Assembly: GCA_036703275.1 (NCBI GenBank)
Contig: DATNPK010000060.1
Coordinates: 1-64,000, forward strand
Direction of reading: 5' to 3'
DNA: 64,000 nt
Source of the DNA: Coleofasciculaceae cyanobacterium
Lineage (GTDB): Bacteria; Cyanobacteriota; Cyanobacteriia; Cyanobacteriales; Xenococcaceae
A model generated the notes under the pieces. It was not told where the DNA came from, searched no databases, and saw only the letters and a program-made list of their open reading frames with translations. Below, one piece after another: positions 27,193 to 36,164 of the stretch (the stretch's first letter is position 1; the number at the start of each line of letters is the position of its first letter). The position numbers and the translations under genes are program-made.

Positions 27193-28833
27193 ATGACACT
27201 ATTCAATGAAACTTTAAATGGCAAAGAAAGTAAAAACATTCCTGTCAACAGAAATGGTCAGAAAACTGCTCTTAGTGCTGCTTCTAAAGCCGAAGCAATA
27301 CAGGGCTGGTTGATTGACAAACTAGCAGAAGTATTAGAGATTGAGCCAAATCAAATTGATGTTGGACAAGATTTTGAAGAATATGGTTTAGAATCGGCTG
27401 AAGCAATTAACCTGTCTGGAGATTTAGAAGACTTTCTTGGTTGTCGTCTCCCACCTACCTTACTATGGGATTACCAAAATATTGAAGATCTAGCTCAATA
27501 TCTAGCCCATGGTAATTTAACTCAGATACAGGCTAATTCTAATCTAGAACTTAATTCTCCTGGGATAATTACGGATTTATCTCAAATATCTCAAATTAAT
27601 CTTGTCCAAGATTATCCCCCAGAAATACCTTTAGAAAACTATAAATTTGCCGAATTTCCTGAATATAAAAAACTATTAGCCCAACAAGAACAAGTTAAAA
27701 ATCTTGGTAATGGCAATCCGTTTTTTGTACCTCAAGAAACTATAGTTAACGATCGCACCACCATCAATGGTCGTGAATTGATTAATTTTGCTACTTATAA
27801 CTATATTGGGATGTGTGGCGACCCTCAAGTAAATCAAGCTGCAAAGGATGCCACCGAGCTTTATGGGACTTCTGCCTGTGCTAGTCGTTTAATCTCAGGA
27901 GAAAAACCCCTCCATCGAGAACTAGAACGAGAACTTGCCAATTTTATTGGTGTAGAAGACAGCATTATTATGGTGGGTGGTCATGCTACCAACGTGACCA
28001 CAATCGGTCATTTGTTTGGTAAGGATGATTTAGTTATTTATGATTCTCTAAGCCATAACAGTATTCTTCAGGGATGTTTTCTTTCTGGAGCAAGTTTAGT
28101 CGCTTTTCCTCATAATGACCTTGAAGCCTTGGAAAAAATTCTGAGCGATCGTCGTCATCGCTATCAGCGAGTTTTAATTGCGATCGAAGGAGTTTATAGC
28201 ACTGATGGTGATGTAGCAAATTTACCCCCTGTTATTAAGCTTAAACAAAAGTATAAAACCTTTTTAATGGTGGATGAAGCTCATTCTATCGGCACGATTG
28301 GCAAAACTGGTCGAGGTATTAGTGAATACTATGATATTAATCCCAATGATGTCGATCTTTGGATGGGTACTCTCAGCAAATCTTTTGCTAGCTGTGGAGG
28401 CTATATTGCTGGATCTTCAGCTTTAGTTGAATATTTAAAATATACCGCCCCTGGTTTTGTATTTAGCGTTGGCATGTCTCCGCCAAATACAGCAGCATCA
28501 TTAGCTGCGCTTCGCGTTCTTCAAGCAGAGCCAGAAAGAGCTACTATTCTTCAAGCGAGAGCCAAACTGTTTTTAAAATTAGCTAAAGAACAGGGTTTGG
28601 ATACAGGAATAAGCCAAGATTCGCCAGTGATTCCGATTATCGTGGGGGATTCTCTTAAATCGATTCAACTATCTCAAAATTTATTTAAGAGGGGAATCAA
28701 TGTTCCATTTATGATTTATCCTTCTGTACCTCAAAATGCTGCGCGATTACGATTTTTTATTACCTGCAATCATACGGTCGAGCAAATCTGCTTAACTATA
28801 AAGATTCTGGCTGAAGAGTTAAATAAACTATAG
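27193..28833 (+). CDS. Acyl-carrier-protein / alpha-oxoamine synthase fusion
   Basis: Residues about 34-118 form an acyl-carrier domain with the phosphopantetheine serine in GLESAEA (Ser68). Residues about 150-546 form a PLP-dependent alpha-oxoamine synthase, the family of serine palmitoyltransferase, KBL and BioF. The PLP lysine is K396 (TLSKSFASCGGY), with VDEAHSIG and the aldehyde-stacking ring region upstream. The expected reaction is decarboxylative condensation of an amino acid with the acyl chain held on its own carrier domain, giving an alpha-aminoketone. No acyl-loading or reductase gene is adjacent. Sigma-factor genes flank it on both sides. Product unknown. Confidence 0.88.
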   Translation: MTLFNETLNGKESKNIPVNRNGQKTALSAASKAEAIQGWLIDKLAEVLEIEPNQIDVGQDFEEYGLESAEAINLSGDLEDFLGCRLPPTLLWDYQNIEDLAQYLAHGNLTQIQANSNLELNSPGIITDLSQISQINLVQDYPPEIPLENYKFAEFPEYKKLLAQQEQVKNLGNGNPFFVPQETIVNDRTTINGRELINFATYNYIGMCGDPQVNQAAKDATELYGTSACASRLISGEKPLHRELERELANFIGVEDSIIMVGGHATNVTTIGHLFGKDDLVIYDSLSHNSILQGCFLSGASLVAFPHNDLEALEKILSDRRHRYQRVLIAIEGVYSTDGDVANLPPVIKLKQKYKTFLMVDEAHSIGTIGKTGRGISEYYDINPNDVDLWMGTLSKSFASCGGYIAGSSALVEYLKYTAPGFVFSVGMSPPNTAASLAALRVLQAEPERATILQARAKLFLKLAKEQGLDTGISQDSPVIPIIVGDSLKSIQLSQNLFKRGINVPFMIYPSVPQNAARLRFFITCNHTVEQICLTIKILAEELNKL

Positions 28834-29236
28834 CTCGAGTCGAACTAGGTATTCTTAATTTTGCAGGGATAGTATTTGCTATTCCTGTTTTTATTTGAAT
28901 TTACGTCTAATATAGATAGTTTTAACTTTAATATAATTACTATAAGTATAATAAGCAATTCCACGAAGACAAGCATTAAATCATATTATTAATGGATTCG
29001 AGAAACACAGGCTATTTTACTTAATAATTAATGTATTTATTTCGTTTAAAATAAATAGTTTATTAACTTAATTTGTTCAAAAAAAATTGAATTTACAATG
29101 CGTATTTGCTCGGATAAATAATAAAGTTTAATTGAGTTTTTCCGTAAAACAACTATGGTGTAGTTTTTTTTCTCATCAGAAAATGAGATTTAGATTCACA
29201 TAAATAGATTGTTGATCTCGAAAAAACTTTATTTTT
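28834..29236. other. 403-bp AT-rich region upstream of sigF
   Basis: No gene or tRNA seen. The sequence is very AT-rich and probably contains the sigF promoter. CTCATCAGAAAATGAGA near 29172 forms a short hairpin. Nothing further can be supported. Confidence 0.5.
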
Positions 29237-30004
29237 ATGGCTACTCAAACTCTTAGTTATCGTTGCCTGGATTTTTTACAAAATTACCATCGCAACCCTT
29301 CATTAAAATTGCGTAATAAATTAGTTGAGTTAAACGCAGGTTTAGTTAGAAAAGTAGCTCATCAAATCTGTCGTAAATGTGCAGAACCTTATGAAGATTT
29401 AGAACAAATTGGCTATTTAGGTTTGATTAGAGCAATTGAACGTTTCGATCCACAACAGGGTTCGGCATTTAGTTCTTTTGCAATTCCTTATATTCGGGGA
29501 GAAATGCTACATTACTTGAGAGATAAAGGTAGCATGATGCGGATTCCTCGTAGATGGCAGGAACTTTATACTAAAGGCAAAAAACTACGCAAAGATTTGA
29601 TTGAGAAACTAGGACGTTTGCCCCAAGATACCGAACTAGCTGCGGGTTTAGGTATTCCTTTAGAGGAATGGAGTGAGTGCCAACTAGCATTACAAAATCG
29701 CTTACCAATTAGCTTGGATGCAGCAGTCAATAATTCGCTGGATTCTTCAATTACATTTGGTGATACAATCGCCGATCCTAACTATCAAAAGCAGCGTAAA
29801 TTAGAAGATGATAAACTGCAACTACAAAAAGCAATGAATCAGTTAGAAGACAAAACTAAAGCCGCAATTGAATGCGTGTTTCTTTGGGATTTACCCCGCA
29901 AAGAAGCTGCAAAACATATTGGCATTAGTCCGATGACTGTCACCAGACATTTGCACAAAGGAATTGAGCAATTAGGCGCAATGCTTGAACCCCAAGCAGC
30001 CTGA
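29237..30004 (+). CDS. sigF: SigF-type (group 3) sigma factor
   Basis: A 255-residue sigma factor of the SigF/SigB-stress/sporulation class. Region 2 has EDLEQIGYLGLIRAIERFD and SSFAIPYIRGEMLHYLRDK; region 4 ends with LPRKEAAKHIGISPMTVTRHL. In cyanobacteria SigF drives type IV pilus and motility genes and envelope functions. No anti-sigma gene is adjacent. Two terminator-like hairpins follow. Confidence 0.92.
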   Translation: MATQTLSYRCLDFLQNYHRNPSLKLRNKLVELNAGLVRKVAHQICRKCAEPYEDLEQIGYLGLIRAIERFDPQQGSAFSSFAIPYIRGEMLHYLRDKGSMMRIPRRWQELYTKGKKLRKDLIEKLGRLPQDTELAAGLGIPLEEWSECQLALQNRLPISLDAAVNNSLDSSITFGDTIADPNYQKQRKLEDDKLQLQKAMNQLEDKTKAAIECVFLWDLPRKEAAKHIGISPMTVTRHLHKGIEQLGAMLEPQAA

Positions 30005-30146
30005 ATTTAGCGCATCAAATATGAGCTTACTATAGTTAATTTTATTCAGGAAAAAATATAGATACTAATCAATTGATATATTACCTACTTTAAATTGATA
30101 AAAGTGGGAATAATATTTATAAGTATAGTTTTAACAGTCTATTTAG

Positions 30147-30180
30147 CAAGCATCTACATTACCAGATGCTTGTTTTTTTA
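30147..30180 (+). terminator. Intrinsic terminator downstream of sigF
   Basis: Perfect 9-bp arms CAAGCATCT (30147-30155) and AGATGCTTG (30164-30172), an 8-base loop and a run of seven T. It is the textbook form on the plus strand and probably ends the sigF transcript, 143 bp after the stop codon. Confidence 0.85.
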
Positions 30181-30262
30181 TTAATAGTTGTAAGTCAATT
30201 TATTATAGCGATCGCACCATTAAACATTAAACATTTATCGTTTATCATTCTGTTACTGACTA

Positions 30263-30320
30263 TCAAAATAATCAGCAGAAGTCATTATGACTCGTGCTGA
30301 TTATTTTGACTATTTTTTTT
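30263..30320 (+). terminator. Second, longer hairpin with T-run
   Basis: A 47-bp compound inverted repeat with outer arms TCAAAATAATCAGCA and TGCTGATTATTTTGA and an inner AGTCATTATGACT palindrome, followed by TATTTTTTTT. It is only 83 bp beyond the first terminator with no gene between, and the next gene runs the other way. It may be a backup terminator, the end of a small RNA, or a mobile palindrome. Confidence 0.7.
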
Positions 30321-30396
30321 TGCTCGATAATCTGGCTGGAAATTTAGTTAAAAAAAATACTCGGCAAAATAACTTTTGCTAAGTTAATGTCACAAG

Positions 30397-30909
30397 TTAA
30401 TCTTGGCTACTGTTTAACTGCTCTTTGAGGGCTGCCAAAGAAGACCAACGACTATCAACATAATTATCTTCCACAGTGGCCTTAATATTAGCTCCTGGAC
30501 AGTTTTTACCACAGACTTTTCTCAAGGGTAAAGCCAATGATAGCTGTTCAAAAAGCCAGGCTTCGGGATCGAAGTGACCATCAGGAGGAAGGGTTTCAGA
30601 CAAGTCTTCTATCGAAACTTCCCTTTCTATGGGGATGTCTTCGATGTTTTGAAGCTCAGATTCGAGCCAAATCAATTCTGAAGTATCGATCGCCAGCCGA
30701 TGATTATAATGCTGCAAACAGCGATCGCAAACCAAAGTAGTAATTGTTTCTGCTTGAGAGGTTACCTCCAAAAAATTGCCTCCATGACGCACTATTATTG
30801 CTCCTTTTACGGGAACTAAGGTATCTAAACCAGTAATAGTATCATCAACAATAATTTCTGCTTGCCGTTTTGATGCTTTGAGCAGATGGGGAATATATAT
30901 TGCTTCCAT
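30397..30909 (-). CDS. DUF177/YceD family protein
   Basis: A 170-residue protein of the YceD family, associated with 23S rRNA and large-subunit metabolism. A zinc-ribbon-like pair is visible: VCDRCLQHY (about 60-68) and CGKNCPG (about 134-140). It is the last gene of the rpmH-rnpA-PH-yidC-jag cluster on the minus strand, a setting that supports a role in ribosome or membrane-protein biogenesis. Confidence 0.82.
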   Translation of the reverse strand: MEAIYIPHLLKASKRQAEIIVDDTITGLDTLVPVKGAIIVRHGGNFLEVTSQAETITTLVCDRCLQHYNHRLAIDTSELIWLESELQNIEDIPIEREVSIEDLSETLPPDGHFDPEAWLFEQLSLALPLRKVCGKNCPGANIKATVEDNYVDSRWSSLAALKEQLNSSQD

Positions 30910-30966
30910 GGGTTTCCTGATTTTGACGCTGTACTCCGTGACGTGTTGGTGCGTCCGAAGCTATAA

Positions 30967-31455
30967 CTATTGGGGTCGCACCACTAACCTTCTCTCTGGT
31001 TCTTGACCGCGACTTTCACTTTCCAAGCCCTCAGCATCTTGGAGTAAAGAATGTATCTGTTTCCGTTCTGCTGAAGACAAGCCTGGTATTTCTATCTCTT
31101 GACCTGTTTCCTTAACTTTATCTATCGCTTTTTGAGTCAAAGTAGCCAACTCTTGGTTACGTTTAACTCTATACCCATCCAGTTCGACTACAAAAGAACT
31201 TTGCGCTTCTTGATCGCTACCTAAGTTAAGTACTGTATTAGCAAGATATTGAATTGCATCAATGCTCTCGCCTTTATTACCAATCAGCTGCTCTTTCTGT
31301 TCTAAAGTAAAATTGCTGGCGTCAATATTTAACCAATTGGATTCGGAGTCAGTTGTTACCTTCTCAAACCCTTCCGTGTTGACTTCAGCAGCCAGACCCA
31401 TTAGATCTAGTAGCTGCTCTAACCACTTTTTTCCTGAACCTAATTGACTTTCCAC
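30967..31455 (-). CDS. KhpB/Jag RNA-binding protein (KH + R3H)
   Basis: A 162-residue protein with an N-terminal Jag-type region, a KH domain marked by IGNKGESIDAIQYL (about 53-66) and a C-terminal R3H domain (about 85-160; LSSAERKQIHSLLQD). The start is GTG at 31455. KhpB binds RNA and affects envelope growth; the gene next to yidC is typical. It is 24 bp downstream of yidC. Confidence 0.88.
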   Translation of the reverse strand: MESQLGSGKKWLEQLLDLMGLAAEVNTEGFEKVTTDSESNWLNIDASNFTLEQKEQLIGNKGESIDAIQYLANTVLNLGSDQEAQSSFVVELDGYRVKRNQELATLTQKAIDKVKETGQEIEIPGLSSAERKQIHSLLQDAEGLESESRGQEPERRLVVRPQ

Positions 31456-31479
31456 GATAGTTTATACAGTTTATACTTG

Positions 31480-32634
31480 TTAACCTGAAGTTTTTTCTTT
31501 CTTCTTAGAACGCTTGCGCTCAAACGGTAAAGCCTCTCTATTGGTTGCAGCTTCAGCTTTTTCCTGTTCTTCAAGAATTTTCTGTAAGTTGTCTGGTAAA
31601 GGCTCTCGCATCAAAAACCATGTCTGACCAGTTTGGAAAAAGTTAGCCACCACAATATACATTAGTACCCCAGCAGGTAGGGGGAAAAATAAAAACATCC
31701 CGCTAAACAACAAAGGAGTAATTTTATTAATTGCCTGTTGCTGTTCTGCACCAGCACTAGCGTTTTGCGCGCCACTCATTTGCTGGTTGACATAGATACC
31801 TACGCCGAACATCAAGACCATTGCTAAAATATCAAAGTTGATGTTGCCATTCTCGTCGGTAACGCCAACTCGACCCAGTTTCTCAATAAACAGAAATCCT
31901 GTATTAGCAGCAATGCCAGGAACTGCAACCTGAACTGTAGCATCCCCTGGTTCCAAGGCGGTGATTGTACCATCTTCGTTAATTTTTATTCTCTCAGAGC
32001 CTTTGGTAACAACTAGAGTAGGTTCAATATTGCTATTAGGATATTCTTTCAGCAAATTGTTTAAAGATTTGCCGTCGGGGGTTTGCAGCTCTACTTGAGT
32101 AGTTTCTCCCACTGCTAGCTTGCTGCCACCAGGCAACATCGCTGCAATCTTTTGATGCACTCCATCTTCAATATAAATATTTTTTGGCTTAGTAGCAAAA
32201 GGTTCAGGAGCAACACGTTCTATTTGTTCTTTAGGTAATATTTGAACATTGATATCATAAGGAGTATTAGTAAATGGCGATCCTCTCAAGGTAGCAAATA
32301 AAGCAAACAAAATTGGCATTTGCAACACTAGCGGTAAACACCCGGCAAGAGGATTACCAAACTCTTGCATTACCTTAGCTTGCTCTTCACGCTGTTTTTC
32401 TGGGTCGTTTTTATATTTTTGCTTAATCTGCTCTTGTCGCTCCTTCATCAAGGGTTGAACAATCTTCATTTTACGCATATTGCGTATCTGTCCTGCACTG
32501 AGAGGAACAACCGCCAAACGAATTACAATCGTTAGGGCGATAATCGCAAAACCATAACTCGGCACAAGTCCATAGAAAAAATCCAGGATGGGGAGCATGA
32601 TGTTGTTTGAAAGGAAGCCGATACCAAAATCCAT
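31480..32634 (-). CDS. yidC: Membrane protein insertase YidC/Oxa1/Alb3
   Basis: A 384-residue insertase with about five membrane segments. The first ([20 protein letters not shown]) and the [20 protein letters not shown] region (about 92-111) are clear family marks; [20 protein letters not shown] is the cytoplasmic helical hairpin. A soluble insert at about 135-255 and a charged C-tail ([14 protein letters not shown]) are typical of cyanobacterial YidC. It inserts thylakoid and plasma-membrane proteins, with or without SecYEG. Confidence 0.95.
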   Translation of the reverse strand: MDFGIGFLSNNIMLPILDFFYGLVPSYGFAIIALTIVIRLAVVPLSAGQIRNMRKMKIVQPLMKERQEQIKQKYKNDPEKQREEQAKVMQEFGNPLAGCLPLVLQMPILFALFATLRGSPFTNTPYDINVQILPKEQIERVAPEPFATKPKNIYIEDGVHQKIAAMLPGGSKLAVGETTQVELQTPDGKSLNNLLKEYPNSNIEPTLVVTKGSERIKINEDGTITALEPGDATVQVAVPGIAANTGFLFIEKLGRVGVTDENGNINFDILAMVLMFGVGIYVNQQMSGAQNASAGAEQQQAINKITPLLFSGMFLFFPLPAGVLMYIVVANFFQTGQTWFLMREPLPDNLQKILEEQEKAEAATNREALPFERKRSKKKEKTSG

Positions 32635-32750
32635 TTTCTAATCTGTCCAGCCTTTTTATAGAATAATTTTAATTTTCAACTCAGTTTAATCGATCGCCCA
32701 TGAGGAAAACCGATCTAAACTGTAATTTACTAAATTTGCTATTTGTGCAA

Positions 32751-33146
32751 CTAGTTAACTTGAATTGCTTCTAAGGGTCTACCTGTCTTAGCTGCTGCCT
32801 TTTCTGAGATATAGTCATAGATTTCTCTAAATTGAGGAACCGCGCGCATTTCTAAACGACTCTTGTCTCTTAGGGTTATCACTAAATCCCCCCATAAACC
32901 AACTCCTCGAGGAACTTTAACTATTTTAATTACTTCCGAATAAATAATATCTGTTCTTTGTGTACCTCTCCAGCCACCGATTACGCAAATACGCCTGTCT
33001 GTAATACGATAGCGCAGCCATAAAGCTCGAACGATTGCAGCGACTGTTAATGGAATGCAGATTACTGTAAACGCTAATAATATATTAAAAATCAAATCCC
33101 CTACATGGGGACCGCCTTCGTAATAGACCTCTTCTTTAATACCCAT
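32751..33146 (-). CDS. PH-domain membrane protein
   Basis: A 131-residue protein with one or two hydrophobic helices at about 18-43, followed by a bacterial PH (bPH_2) fold: WLRYRITDRRICVIGGWRG, then a basic strand and a C-terminal helix. Homologues occupy this same slot between rnpA and yidC in cyanobacteria. It overlaps rnpA by 11 bp, indicating translational coupling. Function unknown, probably linked to membrane protein insertion. Confidence 0.8.
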   Translation of the reverse strand: MGIKEEVYYEGGPHVGDLIFNILLAFTVICIPLTVAAIVRALWLRYRITDRRICVIGGWRGTQRTDIIYSEVIKIVKVPRGVGLWGDLVITLRDKSRLEMRAVPQFREIYDYISEKAAAKTGRPLEAIQVN

Positions 33147-33507
33147 TGATTATTTTTGTTTGTTTTAATAACTCTTCTAATTCTCGCAAAAAATGTTCAT
33201 ATTTGCATTCTATTGCTTTTGGTTTGACCACAATCACTATTTTCCAACCTGGTCTAATCAAATGCAGGTTGGTTCTAAATACGCTTTTGATTTGTCTTTT
33301 GATTCGATTACGAACTACAGCTTTTTTGCTAACTTTCTTGCTAATTGAGATGCCAATCTTCGTTTCTGGTGAATAAATAGCGTCTGTTTTGCTCTGGGTC
33401 GAAAGAGCAATCAAGGTTAAGTGAGGACTGTAACGACGGATACCCTGTTCGTAGACAGCCCTGTAGTGTTTTCTGTTTCTTAATCTATGGGTCTTTGGCA
33501 ATCCCAC
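33136..33507 (-). CDS. rnpA: Ribonuclease P protein component
   Basis: The basic protein subunit of RNase P, which trims tRNA 5' ends. The diagnostic stretch KVSKKAVVRNRIKRQIKSVF (about 63-82) holds the RNR motif; the VGLPKTHRLRNRKHYRAVY start is typical. I place the start at GTG 33507; an in-frame TTG at 33516 would add three residues. It lies 14 bp after rpmH in one unit. Confidence 0.92.
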   Translation of the reverse strand: MGLPKTHRLRNRKHYRAVYEQGIRRYSPHLTLIALSTQSKTDAIYSPETKIGISISKKVSKKAVVRNRIKRQIKSVFRTNLHLIRPGWKIVIVVKPKAIECKYEHFLRELEELLKQTKIINGY

Positions 33508-33521
33508 ATTAAACAATCAAA

Positions 33522-33659
33522 CTAAACTGATAAACGATGACGACCTTTTTTACGACGTGATTGAATCACTCTTGTGCCGTTGCTGGTACGCATACGGGTG
33601 CGGAAGCCAGACTTTCTTTTTTGTTTACGGCTAGTTCCGCCTAAAGTACGTTGAGTCAC
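33522..33659 (-). CDS. rpmH: 50S ribosomal protein L34
   Basis: A 45-residue, very basic protein reading [20 protein letters not shown] then [20 protein letters not shown] and RLSV, an L34 sequence. The start is GTG at 33659 with AGAGAGGAAATAACCA upstream. It heads the conserved rpmH-rnpA-PH-yidC-jag-DUF177 cluster. Confidence 0.95.
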   Translation of the reverse strand: MTQRTLGGTSRKQKRKSGFRTRMRTSNGTRVIQSRRKKGRHRLSV

Positions 33660-33743
33660 TGGTTATTTCCTCTCTAAACTTAATTGAACCTGCGAGGCAA
33701 AAAGCCACAATCCATAATTCTACTATAATTATTAAAAATTATA

Positions 33744-34283
33744 TTATGGATTAATACTTAAAACCCAAGCACCTACTCGTTGGGGAACTGGCGCATTGAT
33801 TGCTGGAACTACCTGGGCATAAAAATAATAGGTTCCGACATCTGGATTTTTAACGTTGGAAAAAACTAGCTCAACCTTTTTGGGTTCTCTAAGAGGTTCG
33901 GCAAGTTCTATTTGGACAAAGCGATTTTTTTGATCCCACACTACATTTTTCAACGGTAATGATTGGTCTTTTTTATTGTTTAATCTAACTTCAATTTTGT
34001 CAGTATCAAATTTGCCGTCAAAATAGTCTGGATAAGAAATCACAAACTGAGTTACACCGTTAGCTAATTTCTTTTTGGGAATTCTCAGACGATAGCGATC
34101 GCGATTTTCAGCTACTCCGCCAAAATCGAGATAATAATTCAAGACATCAACGTCTCTATCGCCAAAGATAACTAAGCCTGGAGTTCCCTGGGCAACAGCA
34201 ATGGTATGAGCTCCAGCTATGGTGCAGGTAGCCAGAGCAACAACAGTCAATAAAGTTTTTAGGCGAGGTTTATTACGAAACAT
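33744..34283 (-). CDS. DUF2808 secreted protein
   Basis: From ATG 34283 the product is 179 residues with a signal peptide (FRNKPRLKTLLTVVALATCT, cleavage near AVAQG). The mature part matches cyanobacterial DUF2808: GLVIFGDRDVDVLNYYLDFG and VELVFSNVKNPDVGTYYFYA. Upstream codons to 34340 lack a signal and are not used. It is expected in the periplasm or outer envelope; function unknown. Confidence 0.85.
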   Translation of the reverse strand: MFRNKPRLKTLLTVVALATCTIAGAHTIAVAQGTPGLVIFGDRDVDVLNYYLDFGGVAENRDRYRLRIPKKKLANGVTQFVISYPDYFDGKFDTDKIEVRLNNKKDQSLPLKNVVWDQKNRFVQIELAEPLREPKKVELVFSNVKNPDVGTYYFYAQVVPAINAPVPQRVGAWVLSINP

Positions 34284-34826
34284 AATTATTGTATTTAAAG
34301 ATTGATTACTACAAAAAGATAATTGATTTAACTTTGGCAAGATAAGTTTGACTGAAGGTGCAATACTAACGTTACCGAGTGAATGTCGCCAAACATTTTT
34401 TCGGTTCAGCCAAAAATTATTTCCAGCCTGACTAAGATCAAGGTATCAGAAAAGATGACGTAACCAAATTTTTAAGGTGCCACTTATTTAGTTGTCAAGT
34501 CAATTTATTTTATTTAGCGACTGTACTCAAACTTAGGCATAATGGAAAGCCATATAAATCGATTCAAAAATTTTTTCAGGCTCATTTTTATTAAAGAACA
34601 ATTAGTAATTTGCTCCAGAATTTTAAGGCAGCATTGTCTTAAAGTATTTTTTGATTAATCTTAAATTAATAGCAATTTAAACTAAGTAAAATGCAACAGA
34701 GCAACTGGAGCAATTGAGCCAGAGTAAAGCTTGCAAGTATAGTCGAAAATGCCAACTTGAACCAAAGAGTAATAAGTAATAGTAATAATCTTGTCTATTT
34801 AAAAATAATAACCAAATAATAACTAA

Positions 34827-34848
34827 ATATTTACATATATGTAAATAT
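34827..34848. promoter_or_regulatory. 22-bp perfect palindrome (operator-like)
   Basis: ATATTTACATATATGTAAAT plus AT is self-complementary over 22 bp and sits in a long non-coding stretch. It has the size and symmetry of a dimeric regulator site, but its AT content means chance is possible. It is about 540 bp upstream of the DUF2808 gene and downstream of the 34975 gene, so no obvious target. Confidence 0.3.
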
Positions 34849-34919
34849 ATTTGGCAATAAATTTAATTACAAAATAAAGATTTAAAAAATGTTTTTTGTC
34901 TGAAAACATTTTATTGATA

Positions 34920-34955
34920 TTAAGTAAGCAGTGAGAGATACCCACTACTTGCTTA
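34920..34955 (-). terminator. Hairpin downstream of the 34975 gene
   Basis: Arms TTAAGTAAGCAGTG and CACTACTTGCTTAA pair with two mismatches across an 8-base loop, 20 bp after the stop codon of the minus-strand gene ending at 34975. Confidence 0.5.
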
Positions 34956-34974
34956 ACAATCGAACTAAATTTAA

Positions 34975-35379
34975 TTAAAACCTAAAGCCCAATTGACCAT
35001 TGGGGCCTCTTACAGAATGATATCCGCCACCTACAACTAGACGGCTACCAACATTAAGATGAATCCCTCCTGAGTAGGCGATATTCTCATCGCCACTATA
35101 GTAACCAATGCCTAAATAGGGTGAGACAATAGGTAGGCTAATAAATGTTAGAAAATCTCCACCCGTAGCACCTTCTTCTCCTGTACCAATTTCTATTCCT
35201 GTCCCAGCAAATTTTACTCCAGCACCATAGCTAATTAGATCATCTACAGAGCCAACTGTTCCCCAAACCTCAGGTAAGATTTGACTTGAGGCAGGGGAGG
35301 TACATATTGTTGAAACACACGCAGTAACAAGGCTGGTCAAAATTGTTTGTTGAGAAATAACGCGAAGACGATTTAGCAT
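34975..35379 (-). CDS. Secreted beta-strand-rich hypothetical protein
   Basis: From ATG 35379 the product is 134 residues: a signal peptide (LNRLRVISQQTILTSLVTAC region, cleavage near SPASS) then a Gly-rich chain of short alternating strands ending in GQLGFRF. The terminal aromatic and strands such as YLGIGYYSGD and GGIHLNVGSRLVVGGGYHSV suggest a small outer-membrane or YadA/porin-like barrel fragment. I do not recognise the family. It is divergent from ispF across about 60 bp. Confidence 0.6.
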   Translation of the reverse strand: MLNRLRVISQQTILTSLVTACVSTICTSPASSQILPEVWGTVGSVDDLISYGAGVKFAGTGIEIGTGEEGATGGDFLTFISLPIVSPYLGIGYYSGDENIAYSGGIHLNVGSRLVVGGGYHSVRGPNGQLGFRF

Positions 35380-35441
35380 ATTTTTAATACTCCAACACTC
35401 AAAATAAATACACAATTAATCTAGGATAATTCATTCAAACA

Positions 35442-35927
35442 ATGAACATTCGTATTGGCAATGGCTACGATATTCATCAATTAGTAGAAGGCAGATCTTT
35501 AATTTTGGGAGGAGTTAAAATTCCTCATACCTTAGGATTATTAGGACACAGCGATGCCGACGTTTTAACGCACTCGATTATGGATGCTTTATTAGGAGCT
35601 TTGGGTCTGGGAGATATTGGACATTATTTTCCCCCTAGCGATCCCAAATGGAAAGGAGCAGACAGCCTACTGTTGTTGCAACAAGTCTTGAAAATTATTC
35701 ACTCTCAAGGATGGGAAATTGGCAATATAGACTCGACTATAGTTGCCGAACAACCCAAACTAAAGCCACATCTTAAACAGATGCGTTCCAGCTTAGCCGA
35801 AACATTAGCGATCGCGATCGAGCAAATCAGCATTAAGGCGACTACCAATGAAAAACTTGGTCCCATTGGTAGAGAAGAAGGGATTTGTGCCTACGCAGTA
35901 GTTTTATTGGTTGCTAAACAACAATAA
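35442..35927 (+). CDS. ispF: 2-C-methyl-D-erythritol 2,4-cyclodiphosphate synthase
   Basis: A 161-residue enzyme of the MEP isoprenoid pathway. NGYDIHQL gives the metal-binding Asp10/His12; [20 protein letters not shown] (about 34-53) and [19 protein letters not shown] (about 57-75) are family signatures. Complete. No other MEP-pathway gene is adjacent. Confidence 0.96.
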   Translation: MNIRIGNGYDIHQLVEGRSLILGGVKIPHTLGLLGHSDADVLTHSIMDALLGALGLGDIGHYFPPSDPKWKGADSLLLLQQVLKIIHSQGWEIGNIDSTIVAEQPKLKPHLKQMRSSLAETLAIAIEQISIKATTNEKLGPIGREEGICAYAVVLLVAKQQ

Positions 35928-36164
35928 ATATTGTTAAATATTGTTCGATCTTGAAGCCGATCAAAAACTCTCAATGATGTGTCATTCTAGGCAAAGTAGG
36001 TTAAGTTAAAAGAGCAAATTCGAGAAAAAAGCTTAAACCAAGCTGGATTCGGAAGATAAAGCTTTAAGATTATTCAAAAAAAATTTTAACCTTAATGTTA
36101 CAACTATAAAATTAATTGTAATTATTTGTATTGATTAGCCTATCGTCCCCATAACTCAAACAAT

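Larger units (their letters stand above)
34284..34974. other. About 690 bp of non-coding, AT-rich DNA
   Basis: No protein or RNA gene was seen. It carries a 22-bp perfect palindrome and a terminator-like hairpin (separate entries). A GTTACCGAGTG/GTCGCC block near 34370 is slightly GC-richer. Confidence 0.5.
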
